From assembly GCF_015689175.1 (NCBI RefSeq), contig NZ_CP065047.1:62001-126000 (forward strand): a DNA stretch of 64,000 bases, in the 5' to 3' direction. Source of the DNA: Mycobacterium kubicae. Its GTDB lineage: Bacteria > Actinomycetota > Actinomycetes > Mycobacteriales > Mycobacteriaceae. Shown piece after piece: positions 37,552 through 48,896 of this stretch (position 1 is the stretch's first letter; every line of letters begins with the position of its first letter). Both the position numbers and the translations under genes were made by a program. The notes beneath the pieces were generated by a model. That model was not told the DNA's origin, made no database searches, and saw only the letters and a list, made by a program, of their open reading frames with translations.

Positions 37552-38330
37552 CTCGCTGGCAAGAAGCTGCTCATCATCGGCGGCGCCCACGGCATCGGCC
37601 GTGCCCTGGTCGATCCGGTGATACCGCTGGCGCACAACGCCTCACCGTGGTCGACGTGGATAGCAGCGCCGGTGACCAGTTGACGGGGTGAACCGTCGAC
37701 TTCGGCCAGGTCGACGTCACCGACTTCAACGCGTTCACCGCTGCGCTGGCGCAGGGGGAGAGAGCGGCCGTGGGTTTTCCACGGCGTCGTCAACTGCGCC
37801 GGCTTCACCATCGCGCGCCGAGTCCGCGACACCTCGGTAGACGTTTCAGGCTCATCTCGACCTCAACCTGATTCCGTCGCACATCCTGTTTCCCGAGTTG
37901 GGCCCCGGATGCGCCACCGCGGGGTAGCGCCATCGCCACCGTTGGGTCGTGAACCGGTGTGGATCCATTGCATGGCAATGCATTCTGTGGGGCGGCGAAG
38001 CCGGGGTGACCGTGCTGACAAAGCTGGCCGTCCTGGAAGTCGGCTCCGGAGGAAAAGGCTGCAACGCGGTCGCGCCAGGCACTATCGCCACCCGCCTGAG
38101 CGCAACCATCGACAGCACACCGGAATTTCGCCGCCCGATCCTCGACGCCCACCCCGGTGGGCCGACTCGGCCCGCCGAGCGAACTCGCGGCGACCATCGC
38201 GTTCTTGTGGGATCACTCCAGCCTCACCACCGGCCAAGTCCTCACCGTCGATGGCGGCGCGACCATCACTGCACCGGGCATGGCGCCTTCTGACCGAAAC
38301 CGCACCCCGAGCTGCTTAGCGACATCGATC
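37552..38330 (+). pseudogene. Frameshifted short-chain dehydrogenase
   Basis: Sequence related to the intact SDR at 40707-41513 appears in successive frames: KKLLIIGGAHGIGRALVD at about 37560, NCAGFTIARRVRDTSV near 37800, LTKLAVLEVGSGGKGCNAVAPGTIATRL near 38020, and GRLGPPSELAATIAFLWDHSSLTTGQVLTVDGG near 38170-38260. At least three frame changes and a damaged central part remove function. Begins 2 bp after the P450 stop, so it was formerly in that operon. Confidence 0.85.
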
Positions 38331-38614
38331 TCTCGAAACCTCAAGGGCCACAGGGAAAGGCCGAGCTACGGCGGCCGAGCTGCGCAGCCAACACCTACCG
38401 CGACGTGCTTTCATCACCACCCCATCCCGTCCGACCACGACGGCTAGCGAAGCGCTTTTTACATCGTACTTAGATCTGGTGTTGTTGGATCATGAGTTCT
38501 GCGCTCCGCTCTCCTCCAGCGTTCGCTCCAAGGGCCCCTACAACGGCGAGAAGAGACTGACGTCGTCTGAGCGAGGCGACAAGCCGTGCCGAAATCGGGA
38601 ACCCGCCGGCGCGT

Positions 38615-39790
38615 TCATGTCTGTCCGTGCGCCGAGTTAACACCGCAGGGGGTGATGAAGCGTTCGATGTAGGGCGCGAACGCGGCTTCTACCCTTGCTT
38701 TGTCCTGCCCGTAGGCCTCCAGGGGTTTATAGGTCACGGTTTGGCGATCTGCGGCATTGTCGCGCCACCACTGCTGCATGCCGGCGCGGAACTGCGGGGT
38801 GACTGGCTGGCCGAGCCAGTCATAGAGCCGTTCGACCACCCCGATCGGATCACGCTGCATCTCGCGGTGATCGATGTCAAAGCAGCGCTGTTCACCGCCG
38901 TGGTCACGGAAGCGCATCATCCGCTGCATGCCCAGCGACCACGTGTCGATGTTCTGCTTACCGATCAGCGACCGATCCACATGATCGGTGAACATCGCAG
39001 TCGTCGCTTCGTAGAGCCCGAAGCAGGAGGGCATCACCGCGACGGGGTCGCGATGCGTGCAGACCAATCTTGCATCGTCGAACACGTGGGTCAGCGCCTC
39101 GATGTGGGGCAGGTGCGCAGGTGCCTTCAATCGCCACGGACGCTGCGGTAACCCCCACTGCAGGAGTTTGAGGACTCTGCGTTCATAACGGTAGGCGCTG
39201 CGCAGGTCGGCGTGGTGCATGAGCCAGTCTTGATAGCTCGGCACGTGGGCGAAGCAGCCGAACACGTGGGATTTAAAGTCCAGGGCCAACATCTCGACAC
39301 ACTCGGCCGGCCCGAGCGCCGAGGCCGGCACCATCGCTGCCAGTCCGGGAGCGGCCCGGTGTTGTTGCTCGATCGACTTCTGCGCGGCTGCGATGCGAGG
39401 ATCCGGTGACGGCACCGTCGAGGGCGGCGGACACGGTTCCATGGTCATCCAGGCGGCCAGTGAGCGAACCTGCGGATCCTCGTTGAGCAGGTGGCTCAGC
39501 GCTGATGACCCGGTGCGGGGAAGTCCGACCCCGATCAACGGCGCCAGCAGCTTCTCATCCTCGATCTGCGGGTGCCGGCGATACCAATCCTCGATCTGCA
39601 AACGGTGCACAAGAAGCTTGACCAGCTTGCCGAACAACACGTGCCTGCCGACGTCGTTCAAACGCGCTTCGGTGCTCAGCGACGCCACCAGCACAGTGAG
39701 GCCCTCAACATAGGAGTCAGACCCGAAGTCCTCCAAGTGGGCTCTGGCGCAGGCCTTTTCGTGTAGCTCGTCGACGCTGGTCATAGACAT
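38615..39790 (-). CDS. Sulfotransferase-family protein
   Basis: A 391-residue protein with the PAPS 5'-phosphosulfate loop-like GVGLPRTGSSALSHLLNEDP near residue 88, and THRDPVAVMPSCFGLYE later, corresponding to the 3'-phosphate motif. It resembles Rv3529c of the M. tuberculosis sterol region in length and motif. Actual sulfotransferase activity of that branch is unproven. Start could be ATG 39790 or 39784. Last gene of a minus-strand unit TetR-SDR-SDR-sulfotransferase. Confidence 0.85.
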   Translation of the reverse strand: MSMTSVDELHEKACARAHLEDFGSDSYVEGLTVLVASLSTEARLNDVGRHVLFGKLVKLLVHRLQIEDWYRRHPQIEDEKLLAPLIGVGLPRTGSSALSHLLNEDPQVRSLAAWMTMEPCPPPSTVPSPDPRIAAAQKSIEQQHRAAPGLAAMVPASALGPAECVEMLALDFKSHVFGCFAHVPSYQDWLMHHADLRSAYRYERRVLKLLQWGLPQRPWRLKAPAHLPHIEALTHVFDDARLVCTHRDPVAVMPSCFGLYEATTAMFTDHVDRSLIGKQNIDTWSLGMQRMMRFRDHGGEQRCFDIDHREMQRDPIGVVERLYDWLGQPVTPQFRAGMQQWWRDNAADRQTVTYKPLEAYGQDKARVEAAFAPYIERFITPCGVNSAHGQT

Positions 39791-39909
39791 GTCCTACCGC
39801 ACCTGCCGCCGCGGGATTTGAGCCTCTCATGCAGCGACTCGGCGGTGATCCTCCTTAGACCCAAATAGCTGTGCTTGCATCGTTTGTCGGAGGCAGTTGG
39901 CCCGGATCG

Positions 39910-40698
39910 TCATCGCGACAGATCGCCGCAGTTGACCATGAGATGTTGATTGGTGATGGCTCGGGAGAGATCGGAGGCGAAAAACACTGTGGCGTCAGCC
40001 ACCTCGCGGTCTTCGGCCATCCTGCGCAGCGGGAATGTGCCGGTGATCTCGCCGAGGACGTCGTCGCGGGTTTTCTTCTCCGATTTCGCGCGGTAATCGA
40101 CGAACATCTCCACGTTGGGGCCCCACATCCAGCCGGGGATGACGGTGTTGACGCGGATGTTGTCTGGGCCCAGTTCGTCGGCGAGGTAGTGCATGGTGGT
40201 CAACAACGCGCCCTTGCTCGCCGAGTACCCGGCTTGCGGCAGGGCGGGTTTGAACGACGATTGGGTGCCGATGAACACGATCGAGCCGCCTCCGGCGTCT
40301 TTAAGGGCGGGCACCGCAGCGCGCAGCAGCCGTAGCGCACCGACGACGTTGGTGTCGAAGGCTTTAGTCCAGTTCGGCAGCTGGCTGTCGAACAGCCCGC
40401 CCCAGGCGTCTTCATAGGCGGCGACCTGGACCACGGCGTGCAGGGCGCCGAAGCGCTGAACCGCTGCGCGGACCAATTCCTCACACGAGGTGTCGTCGGT
40501 GATGTCGGCGCGGTGGGCAAGGATGCGCTCACCGGTAGGGTCGAGCTCCTTGGCGAAAACGGCCAGCCGATCCGCCGAGCGGGCACCGATGACCACGTTG
40601 GCGCCTGCGTCGAGGTGCGCGGCGGCGACTTCTTTGCCCAGTCCGACGCCGACTCCGGTGACCAAGACGGTACGGCCCTGCATCAGGGTGGAATGCAC
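39910..40698 (-). CDS. Short-chain dehydrogenase/reductase (paralogue of 43795-44583)
   Basis: A 262-residue SDR with TGVGVGLGKEVA at the NAD site and YSASKGALLTTMHYLADELGP with the catalytic Tyr/Lys. It ends HLMVNCGDLSR and is closely similar over its whole length to the SDR at 43795, which ends HLMVNCGEMSR. It resembles the Rv3530c type. GTG start follows CTAGGAGAGC; eight bases separate it from the upstream SDR gene. Confidence 0.9.
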   Translation of the reverse strand: MHSTLMQGRTVLVTGVGVGLGKEVAAAHLDAGANVVIGARSADRLAVFAKELDPTGERILAHRADITDDTSCEELVRAAVQRFGALHAVVQVAAYEDAWGGLFDSQLPNWTKAFDTNVVGALRLLRAAVPALKDAGGGSIVFIGTQSSFKPALPQAGYSASKGALLTTMHYLADELGPDNIRVNTVIPGWMWGPNVEMFVDYRAKSEKKTRDDVLGEITGTFPLRRMAEDREVADATVFFASDLSRAITNQHLMVNCGDLSR

Positions 40699-40706
40699 AA
40701 GCTCTC

Positions 40707-41513
40707 CTAGGTGGGTTGGGGGCCGAGGTATGCCTCGGCCAGAAGGTCGGGGGTGGCTTGGGCCATCGGCCCCATGCCGGGCTGGCTGACGGTGAGGCCG
40801 CCGTCAACGATCTGCAGCTGTCCGGTGATGTAGCTGGCGTGGTCGGACAGCAGGAAGGCCATGGCGGCGGCGAGTTCGTCGGCCCGGCCGATTCGACCCG
40901 CCGGCAGTGCCGTAACGATCGGATCCCGGTATTGCGGGGTTTGGTCGATGAACGAGGTGAGCCGGGTCAAGGTGATGCCCGGCGCCACCACGTTGCAGCG
41001 GACCTCGGGCCCGTATTCGAGTGCAGCAACTTTGGTCAGGGCGATCAGGCCAGCTTTGGCCGCGGCGTAGGAGACGTTGCCGTATAAAGGGCGGATGGCG
41101 GTCACCGAGGCCACCGTGACCACCGAGCCGTGGCCCTGGGCTTGCAGGCGTGGCCCGAGCTCGCGGAACAACACCAGCGAGGGAATCAGGTTCAGGTCGA
41201 GATGGGCCTGAAACTCGACGACCGAGGTGTCGCGGATTCGGCGCGGGATCGTGAAGCCAGCGCAGTTGGCCACCGCATCGAAACCGGCTGCCTCATCCCA
41301 GGATTGGTGGAGTTGGTTGGCCAGCGCCTCGGCGTCGGTGACGTCGACATGGTGATACCGCACTGAATCGCCGTGCAGTGCGGCGCCGGCCTGATCATCG
41401 ACATCGAACACCGTGATATGCGCTGCACCCTGGTTCTGGGCGAGGTCGACCAGCGCGCGCCCGATGCCGTTGGCGCCGCCGATGATCAAGGCTTTCTTGT
41501 GTTCGAGCATCAT
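40707..41513 (-). CDS. Short-chain dehydrogenase/reductase
   Basis: A 268-residue SDR: IIGGANGIGRALVDLA at the nucleotide site, NCAGFTIPRRIRD, and YAAAKAGLIALTKVAALEYGP with Tyr/Lys. The pseudogene at 37.55-38.33 kb is a decayed relative. Tight spacing with the next SDR shows a shared transcript. Starts ATGATG after AAGGAC; either ATG may serve. Confidence 0.9.
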   Translation of the reverse strand: MMLEHKKALIIGGANGIGRALVDLAQNQGAAHITVFDVDDQAGAALHGDSVRYHHVDVTDAEALANQLHQSWDEAAGFDAVANCAGFTIPRRIRDTSVVEFQAHLDLNLIPSLVLFRELGPRLQAQGHGSVVTVASVTAIRPLYGNVSYAAAKAGLIALTKVAALEYGPEVRCNVVAPGITLTRLTSFIDQTPQYRDPIVTALPAGRIGRADELAAAMAFLLSDHASYITGQLQIVDGGLTVSQPGMGPMAQATPDLLAEAYLGPQPT

Positions 41514-41666
41514 GTCCTTAATGGCTGGTAAGGGATTGGCGGCGCGGATGGTGTTCCGACCGCGGCAGGGTCGTCAATCTCGGCGAGCGGGCGAAAGACC
41601 CGCCCGGTGTCGGTCGACGACGCTGTGCTGCTGATAGGCCGCACCGCCGCTGCCGTGGATCGCCGC

Positions 41667-42338
41667 TCACCGCGCCGGTGGAGGCGCGTGGCGCGCTGAG
41701 CCATGACCGATCTCGTGGTGCACGGCGGGAACCTGGGCCGCGAACGCGTGCACGAGCAGTGACTCGATGTCGGCGATGACGGCTTCGCGGTCACGCGCCA
41801 TTCCCTCACTGACCCAGTGCGCCAGCTGACTTTGCTGAATGGCCAGCAGAGCCCGGGCGAAGGCTTTCGGTTCACCCGGTCGCACCTCACCCTCGGCGAT
41901 CGCGCGGGTGAACAGCCGGGTGTGGGCTTCGAACGTGTGATACCACGTAATGGATGTCGACGCGTTTTCGTCAGCCCAGGCGCGGCTGTCGAAAAGCTCC
42001 ATTTTCAGGTAGTTCGGGTGCTGTAGGAAGAATTCTGATGCGCCGCGCACGCTGAGCCGCAACATCTCAAATGCAGTCGTGCCCGCGGCGGCGCGCTGCG
42101 CTGCATACTCGATGAGCGCGACGCGGCGCCGCTCGACCGTCTCGGCGACGATCTGGGTCTTGCTCGCGAAGACCGAGTACAAGGTACGCGGCGCGATCCC
42201 GGCCGCTGCGGCGATGTCTTCGACACGGGCGGCGTCGATCCCGCCCGCGGCGAGCAGCTCTTCGGCGCAGTCGAGCACCACCTGCCGGTAGGCCTGTCGT
42301 TTGGCTTCCTGCGATCGGCTGCGTCGCGGCGATGTCAC
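41667..42338 (-). CDS. TetR-family regulator, candidate master regulator of the cluster
   Basis: A 223-residue TetR regulator with HTH VEDIAAAAGIAPRTLYSVFASKTQIVAETVE (residues about 40-70) and a helical ligand-binding domain. Its start is 26 bp from operator B, of which copies A and C lie in two other divergent promoters of the same cluster. Autoregulation and control of the three regions is therefore inferred. The ligand may be a sterol-like metabolite or CoA thioester. Confidence 0.9.
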   Translation of the reverse strand: MTSPRRSRSQEAKRQAYRQVVLDCAEELLAAGGIDAARVEDIAAAAGIAPRTLYSVFASKTQIVAETVERRRVALIEYAAQRAAAGTTAFEMLRLSVRGASEFFLQHPNYLKMELFDSRAWADENASTSITWYHTFEAHTRLFTRAIAEGEVRPGEPKAFARALLAIQQSQLAHWVSEGMARDREAVIADIESLLVHAFAAQVPAVHHEIGHGSARHAPPPAR

Positions 42339-42363
42339 GCTGCTCCCTCCACCTGAAAACTGA

Positions 42364-42403
42364 TGTTTCTCTTTTTACCATCGCGATGCTACAAAGGGAA
42401 AGA
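42364..42403. promoter_or_regulatory. Shared cluster operator, site B
   Basis: Palindrome centred on CATCG|CGATG: TTTCTCTTTTTACCATCG followed by CGATGCTACAAAGGGAAA, about 15 of 18 paired. Located between the tetR gene and the CYP125-like P450, both read outward. Confidence 0.7.
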
Positions 42404-42456
42404 CTGCAGTGGCCGCCCTGGGGATGTCTGCTGCCCCGGTCGAGGAGAGGAGCACG

Positions 42457-43698
42457 GTGAGCGATCTGCCGTCCGTGACGCTGCCCAGTTCTGATACCGA
42501 CTTCACCGATCCGGATCTGCTGTTGGCCGGCACCCCGGCTGCCGAGTTCGCGGTGCTGCGCAAAACCGCCCCTGTGTGGTGGAACGCCCAGCCCGCGACG
42601 AGTGCGGTGTTCGGCGACGACGGGTTCTGGGTGATCTCGCGGCACCGCGACGTCAAACAGGTCTCCCGCGACCACGAGGTGTGGTCGACCAACGCCAAAG
42701 GCGCGGTCATCCGCTACGGACCGTTGATGACGCCCGACGAACTCGAGTTGACCAAGGCACTGCTGATCAACCACGACCCGCCCGCGCACACGCGCCTGCG
42801 TTCCCTGGTGTCGCGGCTGTTCACGCCGCGTGCCATCGCCGCGCTGGAAGCCACGCTGCGCGATGCCGCGCAACGGATCGTCACCGCCGCGGCGGCCAAG
42901 CCCTCGGGGGACTTTGTCCAGGATGTCGCGATCAACCTCCCACTGCAGGCGATCGCCGACCTGATCGGTGTCCCCGAGGCCGACCGTGCCCAGGTCTTCG
43001 ACTGGGCCAATTCCATTCTCAACGCCGAAGATCCCGACTCCACCGACGATCCCGCGTCGGCCAATATCAATCTGGTCGGCTACGCCTATGCCATGGCCGA
43101 GGACCGCCGCGCCCATCCCCGCGAGGACATTGTGACGCGACTGGTGCAGGTCAACGCCGACGGTGAGGCGCTCACCGATGCCGAATTCGCGTTCTTTGTC
43201 ATTTTGCTGGCCGTCGCGGGCAACGAAACCACCCGCAACGCCATCACCCACGGCATGAACGCTTTCCTCGACAACCCCGATCAGTGGGAGCTGTTCAAGA
43301 AGCAACGTCCCGCCACCGCCGTGGACGAGATCATCCGCTGGGCCACCCCGGTGCGGTGCTTCCAGCGCACCGCCCTGCGCGACACCGAGATCGCCGGAAC
43401 CGCCATCGCCGAAGGTCAACGGGTGGGGTTGTTCTACAGCTCAGCCAATTTCGACGACGAGGTTTTCGACGAGCCGTTCGGTTTCGACATCCTGCGCAGT
43501 CCTAACCCGCATCTGGCTTTTGGTGGCACGGGCGCGCACTTCTGCATCGGAGCCAACCTCGCCCGCATGGAACTGCGGCTGATGTTCGACGCGATCGCCG
43601 ACCACATGCCCGACGTCACGAAACTCGGCGAGCCGCAGCCCGTCCGGTCCTCCTGGATCAACGGGGTCAAGCGTTTCGACGTCGCCTACCACCGCTGA
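42457..43698 (+). CDS. Cytochrome P450, CYP125-like
   Basis: A 413-residue P450 with strong resemblance to CYP125, the steroid C26/27 monooxygenase. Shared stretches include FTDPDLLLAGTPAAEFAVLRKTAPVWWN, FFVILLAVAGNETTRNAITHGM (I-helix GNETTRN), VDEIIRWATPV, and FGGTGAHFCIGANLARME with heme Cys near 363. GTG at 42457 is preferred because GAGAGGAG sits upstream; the frame extends to 42409 without a ribosome site. It heads a long plus-strand operon and has a ferredoxin gene downstream. Likely steroid or isoprenoid terminal hydroxylation. Confidence 0.93.
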   Translation: MSDLPSVTLPSSDTDFTDPDLLLAGTPAAEFAVLRKTAPVWWNAQPATSAVFGDDGFWVISRHRDVKQVSRDHEVWSTNAKGAVIRYGPLMTPDELELTKALLINHDPPAHTRLRSLVSRLFTPRAIAALEATLRDAAQRIVTAAAAKPSGDFVQDVAINLPLQAIADLIGVPEADRAQVFDWANSILNAEDPDSTDDPASANINLVGYAYAMAEDRRAHPREDIVTRLVQVNADGEALTDAEFAFFVILLAVAGNETTRNAITHGMNAFLDNPDQWELFKKQRPATAVDEIIRWATPVRCFQRTALRDTEIAGTAIAEGQRVGLFYSSANFDDEVFDEPFGFDILRSPNPHLAFGGTGAHFCIGANLARMELRLMFDAIADHMPDVTKLGEPQPVRSSWINGVKRFDVAYHR

Positions 43699-43794
43699 GC
43701 GGGCTGCAACGCCCGCAGAGCAGCCCATGACTCGTGACGAAGCGCAACACCTTAGGGGATCGCCGCTCAATCTTTCCGGACACCAAGGACGACA

Positions 43795-44583
43795 GTGAAA
43801 TCCGCGCTACTTGAGGACAAGACCGCAGTTGTCGTGGGCGTGGGCCCCGGGCTGGGCCGCGAAGTCTCTGCCGCACTGCTCGATGCCGGCGCCCGCGTCG
43901 TCATCGCCGACCACTCGGCAGGACGGCTCGCCGCGTCCGCGCAGGCCCTGGATGCCACCGGGACCCGGGTCTTGGCAATGCCCGCCGACATCGCTGATGA
44001 CGAGTCGTGTCAGGCGCTCGTGGGCGCCGCCCTGGATCATTTCGGCTCGATCGACGCCGTTGTGATCGTCGGCGCGTACCAGGAAGCCTTCGGCGGCCTG
44101 TTCGACAGCGAATTGTCCATGTGGCACAAGTCGTTTGACACCAACGTTGTGGGTGCGTTGCGGCTGCTCCGCGCGGCGGTTCCGGCGATGAAGACCGCAG
44201 GCGGCGGGTCGGTGGTGCTCATTGGCGCACAGGCGGCGTCCAAACCCTCTTTGCCCCAAGCCGGCTACGCCGCGAGCAAGGGGGCGTTATTGACCACGAT
44301 GTACTACCTCGCTGACGAATTGGGCCCCGACAACATCCGCGTCAACGCTGTGGTTCCCAGCTGGATGTGGGGACCGAACGTGCAGATGTTTGTCGATTAC
44401 CGCGCCAAGTCCGAAGGAAAGACCCGCCAGGACATCGTCGATGAGATCACCGCAACGTTCGCGTTACGCCGCATGGCCGAAGACGGCGAGGTCGCCGACG
44501 CCATCGCCTTTTTCTGCTCGGAGATGTCGCGGGCTATTACCGGTCAACACTTGATGGTCAACTGCGGCGAGATGTCGAGGTAG
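43795..44583 (+). CDS. Short-chain dehydrogenase/reductase (paralogue of 39910-40698)
   Basis: A 262-residue SDR with VVGVGPGLGREVSA and YAASKGALLTTMYYLADELGP. Near-identical architecture to the minus-strand SDR at 39.9 kb indicates duplication within the cluster, one copy in each divergent unit. GTG start at 43795. Five bases separate its stop from the ferredoxin start. Confidence 0.9.
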   Translation: MKSALLEDKTAVVVGVGPGLGREVSAALLDAGARVVIADHSAGRLAASAQALDATGTRVLAMPADIADDESCQALVGAALDHFGSIDAVVIVGAYQEAFGGLFDSELSMWHKSFDTNVVGALRLLRAAVPAMKTAGGGSVVLIGAQAASKPSLPQAGYAASKGALLTTMYYLADELGPDNIRVNAVVPSWMWGPNVQMFVDYRAKSEGKTRQDIVDEITATFALRRMAEDGEVADAIAFFCSEMSRAITGQHLMVNCGEMSR

Positions 44584-44588
44584 TCAAC

Positions 44589-44798
44589 ATGTTCCGTCTG
44601 CATGTCGACCCCAACCGCTGCCAGGGCCACGGTGTGTGCCTCGACGAAGCACCGGCCCAGTTCGTTTTCGACGACGACACCACCCAAGCCCGCAGCACCG
44701 GCCAACCACTACCCGACTCGGCACACAGCCACTACCAGGACATCGCCGATTTGTGTCCGACCGCCGCCATCACCCTCATCGAGCAGGAGAAGCAGTGA
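44589..44798 (+). CDS. 3Fe-4S ferredoxin
   Basis: A 69-residue ferredoxin of the P450-partner class. Cys11 and Cys17 (CQGHGVC) plus Cys56 (DLCPTAAI) ligate the cluster; the fourth ligand position is His14, so a [3Fe-4S] centre is expected. It probably supplies electrons to the CYP125-like P450 and perhaps the CYP51-like one. Its stop overlaps the next start by three bases (GTGA). Confidence 0.95.
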   Translation: MFRLHVDPNRCQGHGVCLDEAPAQFVFDDDTTQARSTGQPLPDSAHSHYQDIADLCPTAAITLIEQEKQ

Positions 44799-45214
44799 GC
44801 ATAGAACTGCTAGTCCCCACTATGGAGGTCGGTGTCGTCACCACCAATCTCGAACCCATGGTCGAGTTCTACGAAAATTACCTCGGGTTGGCGTTGCAGA
44901 CCGAACTGCGATTCCCCACCGGAGTCCAGCGTCGCTACGCCATCGGGAAGAACGTTCTCAAGCTGGTCACCTACGACCAACCACCGCCCAGCGGAGTCGT
45001 GCCCGGCGGCGGATACACCCAAGAAGGGTTTCGCTACATCTCCCTGTTCGTCAAAGACATCGCCAACGTCGCAAAGCGGCTCAAGGAGTCGCCCTACCAG
45101 GTCGTCGAGGAGCTCACCGAATTCACTGCTATCCCCGGTTGGTGGTGGTTGTTCGTGACCGACCCCGACGGCAACTGGATCGAGTTGGCCGGACCCCGAG
45201 AGGACACCGCATGA
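44795..45214 (+). CDS. VOC-family (glyoxalase/dioxygenase-fold) protein
   Basis: A 139-residue vicinal oxygen chelate protein: VGVVTTNLEPMVEFYENYLGL in the first module and GFRYISLFVKDIANVAKRLKES, then LFVTDPDGNWIELAGP in the second. Glu in WIEL is a normal metal ligand; a matching His in the first strand is not obvious, so it could be an epimerase or non-metal member. GTG start at 44795, overlapping the ferredoxin; ATGA overlap with the next SDR. Confidence 0.88.
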   Translation: MSIELLVPTMEVGVVTTNLEPMVEFYENYLGLALQTELRFPTGVQRRYAIGKNVLKLVTYDQPPPSGVVPGGGYTQEGFRYISLFVKDIANVAKRLKESPYQVVEELTEFTAIPGWWWLFVTDPDGNWIELAGPREDTA

Positions 45215-46044
45215 AACTGCTCGAAGGCGCCAAAGCGCTCATCACCGGGGGCGGCGCCAGCGTCGGACGCGCCTGCGTCGAGGTCTTTCAGCAGCACGGC
45301 GCCCAAGTCGCCTTCCTGGAAATCAAACCTAAGCGCGCCCAAGCGGTTGAGGACGCCACCGGCGCCAAAGGCTACGTGGTCGACATCGCCGACAAGGCCG
45401 CCGTCGAGGCCGCCATCGCAGACGCGGCCCAGCACCTCGGCGGCATCACCGTGCTGGTCAACCAAGCCTCGGCCTGCTTCCTCAACATCGTGCACCACCA
45501 GACCGATGAGGAATTCGAGCGCACCGTCGATGTCAACCTCAAAGGGCACTTCTACTGCACCCGTGCGGTCATCCCGCACATGCTGGCGGCCGGCAAGGGC
45601 GCCATTGTCGACATCTCCTCGGTAGCGGCCACCAACCCCGGCTGGGCTGAAAGCACGTACTGCGCTACCAAGGCCGCCCAGATCGTGCTCAACAAAGAAG
45701 TCGCCATCGACTACGGCCCGACCATCCGCGCCAATTCGCTGGCCGTCGGGTGGGTGGCCGACAGCCCCAACTCGGCGTTCATTCAAAGTGATCCCGAGCT
45801 GATCGACCCCGTCTTCAACGAAAGCCCCAGCGGCCGTAGCGGGCAAAGCTGGGAAATCGCTAACGCCGCACTGTTTTTCGCCTCCGACCTGTCCAGCTAT
45901 GTCACCGGACAGTGTCTGATCGTCGACGGGGGGCAGACGCTGCCCCAAGCCGGCCTCAACGGCACGATGCGCAAACTGGTCGCCATGATGCGCAACGAAC
46001 CGGTCACCGTGAAACCGCGCGGCGTGGCCCCGGATCGGATCTAG
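45211..46044 (+). CDS. Short-chain dehydrogenase/reductase
   Basis: A 277-residue SDR with ITGGGASVGRACVEVF and YCATKAAQIVLNKEVAIDYGP carrying Tyr/Lys. A longer C-terminus than usual (ends GVAPDRI). ATG at 45211 overlaps the VOC stop; the longer open frame is in the ferredoxin region and is rejected. Part of the CYP125-like operon. Confidence 0.9.
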   Translation: MKLLEGAKALITGGGASVGRACVEVFQQHGAQVAFLEIKPKRAQAVEDATGAKGYVVDIADKAAVEAAIADAAQHLGGITVLVNQASACFLNIVHHQTDEEFERTVDVNLKGHFYCTRAVIPHMLAAGKGAIVDISSVAATNPGWAESTYCATKAAQIVLNKEVAIDYGPTIRANSLAVGWVADSPNSAFIQSDPELIDPVFNESPSGRSGQSWEIANAALFFASDLSSYVTGQCLIVDGGQTLPQAGLNGTMRKLVAMMRNEPVTVKPRGVAPDRI

Positions 46045-46050
46045 GCAGAC

Positions 46051-47767
<1,717 letters not shown>

Positions 47768-47786
47768 AGAGGGTAGGAGGTGGGTC

Positions 47787-48800
47787 GTGCGCGTACTAGT
47801 AACCGGTGCAACGGGGTTCGTCGGAGCCTGGACGGCGAAAGCCGTTCACGAGCACGGTCATCAGCTCCGCCTTCTGGTGCGTGATTGCGCCAAGCTGACT
47901 CCGATCGCAGCCGCCCTGGGCTTCGACGCTTCCGACGTCGTCATCGGCGACATGACTGACGCCGACCGCGTCGGCCAGGCACTGACCGGATGCGACGCGG
48001 TCATCCACGCCGCCGCCGTTGTCTCCTTCAACCCTGATGACACCGAACCCATGATGAACGCCAACCTCGCCGGCGCAACGAACGTCATCGGGCAGGCGGT
48101 CGCTGCCGGCATCGACCCCGTCGTCTACGTGTCCAGCTGGACAGCACTCTGGCATCCAGGAATCACCCTCGTGCACGCCGAGTTGCCGCTTCGTGGCGGT
48201 AGTGACGGGTACGCCACCTCAAAGACTCGCGTCGAACATTACGTTCGGGAGCTGCAGGACCGCGGTGCACCGATCGCGATCACCTATCCGTGCACGGTCA
48301 TCGGTCCCGGCGCTGACGGCCAGTACGGCGAATCCGGCGATGTCATGGCCTCTTTCGCACGCACAGGAATCCCTGGCCGCGGTACCGGCCTGACCATCAT
48401 TGACGTCCGCGACGTCGCCGAAGCACACGCCCGCCTCCTCACACCCGGCCACGGACCCCGTCGCTACGTCCTGGGAGGCCACCACGTCGATGGCAAAACG
48501 CTTGCCGCCGAACTCACCCGCATCACCGGCCGCCGCGTGCGACACATCGCCATCCCTGATGCGGTGCTGCTCGGCGCCGGCAAACTCGCCGACCGTTACC
48601 GTCGACGGCTACCGCCTTCCATGGCCAAGCTCAGCGCCGCCGGCATCCGCTACCTTGTCGCCCCGCCCGCCGACAACACCCCCGCCGAACAAGACCTCGC
48701 CATCGCCTTCCGGCCCCCACGACAGGCGCTGGAAGCGCTGCTCGACGATCGCGCACGCAGACACGCTGCCCGAGCCGCGCGGAGCGGGACGCGAACATAG
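47787..48800 (+). CDS. NAD-dependent epimerase/3-beta-HSD-like dehydrogenase
   Basis: A 337-residue extended SDR with VTGATGFVGAWTAKAV and YATSKTRVEHYVRELQ as NAD and Tyr/Lys sites. Related to the enzyme at 15.1 kb; both belong to the branch containing 3-beta-hydroxysteroid dehydrogenases. AGGAGGTGGGTC precedes GTG at 47787. Last gene of the plus-strand run. Confidence 0.9.
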   Translation: MRVLVTGATGFVGAWTAKAVHEHGHQLRLLVRDCAKLTPIAAALGFDASDVVIGDMTDADRVGQALTGCDAVIHAAAVVSFNPDDTEPMMNANLAGATNVIGQAVAAGIDPVVYVSSWTALWHPGITLVHAELPLRGGSDGYATSKTRVEHYVRELQDRGAPIAITYPCTVIGPGADGQYGESGDVMASFARTGIPGRGTGLTIIDVRDVAEAHARLLTPGHGPRRYVLGGHHVDGKTLAAELTRITGRRVRHIAIPDAVLLGAGKLADRYRRRLPPSMAKLSAAGIRYLVAPPADNTPAEQDLAIAFRPPRQALEALLDDRARRHAARAARSGTRT

Positions 48801-48896
48801 CCGCCGCACAACCACTTTCCGCAGGACAGCCTCACGCAACCCTTATCGGCGGTTAGGCGTGTAAGTTGGGGCACCGAACAACAGGAGATAGCGACC

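Noticed and set aside
42067..43419. 450-codon minus frame across the tetR/P450 region
   Set aside because: Covers the operator and is antisense to the P450; not coding-like.
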